A DNA stretch of 40,529 nt. It comes from Bog-159 sp035541265. GTDB taxonomy: Bacteria; Acidobacteriota; Terriglobia; Bryobacterales; Bryobacteraceae. The DNA lies in NCBI GenBank assembly GCA_035541265.1, contig DATKNQ010000211.1:1-40529 (forward strand), in the 5' to 3' direction. The notes under the pieces were generated by a model. The model was not told the origin of the DNA, made no database searches, and saw nothing but the letters and a program-made list of their open reading frames with translations. The translations under genes and the position numbers were made by a program. Of this stretch, positions 38,692 to 40,529 are shown one piece after another (position 1 is the stretch's first letter; each line of letters begins with the position of its first letter).

Positions 38692-40020
38692 ATGACATTG
38701 AACGGTTACCTGATCAAGAGCACCATCGTGGCAGCTCTCGGCGGCTTGCTCTTTGGATTCGATACGGCAGTGATCGCGGGCACGACGCATGCCCTCACGG
38801 TGACCTACGCGCTGTCGCCGTTCTCCCTCGGGCTAACCGTGGCCGCCGCGCTGATCGGCACGATTTTCGGCGCGATGCTGGCCGGCATTCCGGGCGATCG
38901 CTTTGGCCGCCGCGACAGCCTGCGCGTGATGGCAGTGCTGTATCTGGTATCTGCGCTCGGCTGCGCCTTCGCCTGGGATTGGTATTCGCTGGTGGTCTTC
39001 CGCTTCATCGGCGGGCTGGGCATCGGCGGCTCATCCGTGCTCGGCCCGATGTACATCGCCGAAATCGCTCCGGCGAAGTGGCGTGGCCGGCTGGTGGGGC
39101 TCTTTCAGTTCGACGTGGTCTTCGGTATTCTGCTGGCTTATTTTTCCAACTACCTGATCGGGCTGGGCGGATTCGGCGCGGCGGAATGGCGCTGGAAGCT
39201 GGGCGTCTCGGGCATCCCCGCGGCCTTCTTCCTGCTAATGCTGTTCGGCATCCCGCGCAGTCCGCGCTGGCTGGTGAAGCAGCGGCGTGTGCCGGAGGCG
39301 CGCGAGGTCCTGCGGATGACCGGCGAAGAGAATTTCGAATCCGAGCTGCAGGATATTGTGACATCGATCGATGCCGAGCACGGCCACGGCAACGAGCCTT
39401 TGTTCCAGCGCAAGTATCGCGTGCCGATTTTTCTGGCAGTCACCATCGCCATGTTCAACCAGCTCTCGGGCATCAATGCGATTCTGTATTATCTGAACGA
39501 CATATTCGCGCAAGCCGGATTCAGCAAGGTGTCGAGCGACCTGCAGGCCGTCGCGATCGGCGCAACCAACCTGTTGTTTACGATGATCGCCATGTCGGTG
39601 ATCGATCGCATCGGGCGGAAGACGCTGCTGCTCGTCGGCTCGGTCGGCTTAGCCTTGTCGCTGGGCGGCGCCACCGCTGTTTTTGCCTCGCACAGCCACC
39701 AGGACCTGCTGGTCTGGATGCTGGTCGGCTTCATCGCGTCGTTTGCATTTTCGCAGGGCGCTGTGATCTGGGTGTATCTGAGCGAAGTATTTCCCAATCG
39801 CGTGCGCGCCAACGGCCAAAGCCTCGGCAGCTTCACTCACTGGGTGATGAACGCCGCCATCTCGCTTACGTTCCCCTGGATGGCGTCCAAGTTCGGCGCC
39901 GCGCCTTTCGCGTTCTTCACGGCCATGATGGTGCTGCAATTCTTCGTAGTGCTGTTCGCCTTCCCTGAAACCAAGGGCGTTACTTTGGAACAAATGCAGA
40001 AGCAGATGGGAATCGCCTGA
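38692..40020 (+). CDS. MFS sugar porter
   Basis: The 442-residue protein has 12 predicted membrane helices. I start at the ATG at 38692 because the family begins with the first helix (IKSTIVAALGGLLFGFDTAV); the upstream frame would only add an unrelated stretch antisense to the acyl-CoA synthetase. Sugar porter motifs are present: GDRFGRRDSLRV after helix 2, IPRSPRWLVKQRRVPEA before the central loop, NQLSGINAILYY in helix 7, DRIGRKTLLLVG, and FAFPETKGVTLEQ at the end. It takes up a hexose or similar sugar with protons. It overlaps the cytochrome c gene (TGATG). Confidence 0.93.
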   Translation: MTLNGYLIKSTIVAALGGLLFGFDTAVIAGTTHALTVTYALSPFSLGLTVAAALIGTIFGAMLAGIPGDRFGRRDSLRVMAVLYLVSALGCAFAWDWYSLVVFRFIGGLGIGGSSVLGPMYIAEIAPAKWRGRLVGLFQFDVVFGILLAYFSNYLIGLGGFGAAEWRWKLGVSGIPAAFFLLMLFGIPRSPRWLVKQRRVPEAREVLRMTGEENFESELQDIVTSIDAEHGHGNEPLFQRKYRVPIFLAVTIAMFNQLSGINAILYYLNDIFAQAGFSKVSSDLQAVAIGATNLLFTMIAMSVIDRIGRKTLLLVGSVGLALSLGGATAVFASHSHQDLLVWMLVGFIASFAFSQGAVIWVYLSEVFPNRVRANGQSLGSFTHWVMNAAISLTFPWMASKFGAAPFAFFTAMMVLQFFVVLFAFPETKGVTLEQMQKQMGIA

Positions 40021-40529
40021 TGAAAAGAATCTTGATCGGTTTCGTGCTCGGGTTGGCTGCCGTGGCGGCCGGTGTGTACTTTTATTTCAGCAAGGGACTG
40101 GCGCCGGTGGCGACCGACTCGGCTCCCCTGCCGTTCGAGGCCCGGCTGGCGGGCATGGCGCTGCACGCGCGCATCGCCAAAGAGATGCCCACCCAGGCGC
40201 CGATTCAGCCGGACGAAACCAACCTGGTGGCCGGCGCGCGCGTGTATCGGGCGAATTGCGCGGTGTGCCACGGCTTGCCGGGCCAGGCGGAAACGGCCAT
40301 CGCCAAGGGCATGTTCCCGCATCCGCCGCAGTTGTTCACGGGCCATGGCGTCACCGACGATCCCGCGGGCGAGACGTATTGGAAAGCCGCGAACGGCATC
40401 CGCCTCACCGGCATGCCCGGCTATAAGCGCTCTCTGAGCGAGACGCAGCTCTGGCAGGTGAGCCTGATGCTCGCCGGTGCCGACAAGCTGCCCGCCAGCG
40501 CCACGGCGGTTCTGCGGGAACCCGCCAAG
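40020..40529 (+). CDS. Cytochrome c (class I), cut by window edge
   Basis: Plus-strand translation from the ATG at 40020 (inside the MFS TGATG overlap) is open to the window edge: 170 residues. Residues 1-25 form a membrane anchor or signal (KRILIGFVLGLAAVAAGVYFYF). The haem c motif CAVCH is at 80-84, and Met132 in LTGMPGY is the likely axial ligand. It is an exported electron carrier. Coupling to a sugar porter is unusual, but sugar oxidation outside the cytoplasm would use it. The C-terminus is not visible. Confidence 0.88.
   Translation, partial: MKRILIGFVLGLAAVAAGVYFYFSKGLAPVATDSAPLPFEARLAGMALHARIAKEMPTQAPIQPDETNLVAGARVYRANCAVCHGLPGQAETAIAKGMFPHPPQLFTGHGVTDDPAGETYWKAANGIRLTGMPGYKRSLSETQLWQVSLMLAGADKLPASATAVLREPAK

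Overview
The window looks like chromosomal DNA of a GC-rich acidobacterium, probably of the Solibacter/Bryobacter type (inference). The pointers are a MacB/FtsX-type permease of the acidobacterial 'duplicated orphan permease' style paired with a PadR regulator, menaquinone-type UbiE/MenG, several secreted peptidases, and very GC-rich third codon positions that create long antisense shadow frames. I see no rRNA, tRNA, CRISPR array or intact insertion sequence.

Left flank (1-7510): a secreted S9 oligopeptidase cut by the window edge, a polytopic glycosyltransferase-like protein with a discoidin-like tail, a secreted M14 zinc carboxypeptidase, and an AhpD-like peroxidase. The last is interrupted by one in-frame TGA exactly where the resolving cysteine of the CxxC site should be. 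A SECIS-like hairpin follows, so it is best read as a selenoprotein.

Flagellar block (7515-25926), nearly all on the minus strand, in transcription order: flgM, flgN-like, flgK, flgL, fliM; then flbD, motA, motB, fliW, csrA, fliC; then fliD, a small unknown gene, flgB, flgC, fliE, fliF, fliG, fliH, fliI, fliJ. A sigma-54 activator with a degenerate receiver domain diverges from flgM and is probably the flagellar master regulator. The regulatory DNA fits a hierarchy. A -24/-12 (sigma-54) match precedes flgB. A shared sigma-28-like element precedes fliC and flbD. The fliC leader has three ACAGGA motifs, one in a hairpin loop, next to csrA and fliW, which suggests a CsrA/FliW/flagellin feedback loop. 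Export-gate, rod, hook, fliN, fliS, fliA and chemotaxis genes are not in the window.

Right flank (25940-40529): the ADOP permease and its PadR regulator behind a palindromic promoter; a group II intron remnant; a small secreted protein; a broken small gene; a GDPD phosphodiesterase; a secreted TIM-barrel isomerase-like protein; an aroB-ubiE operon; a TetR gene divergent from a carotenoid/retinol-type FAD oxidoreductase across a double operator; a 2OG-Fe(II) oxygenase; an acyl-CoA synthetase broken by a one-base frameshift in a C6 run; and a sugar-porter MFS gene followed by a cytochrome c cut by the window edge.

A cross-cutting pattern is that six genes have a -10 like hexamer exactly 7 nt before the start codon and no Shine-Dalgarno sequence, suggesting leaderless transcripts.
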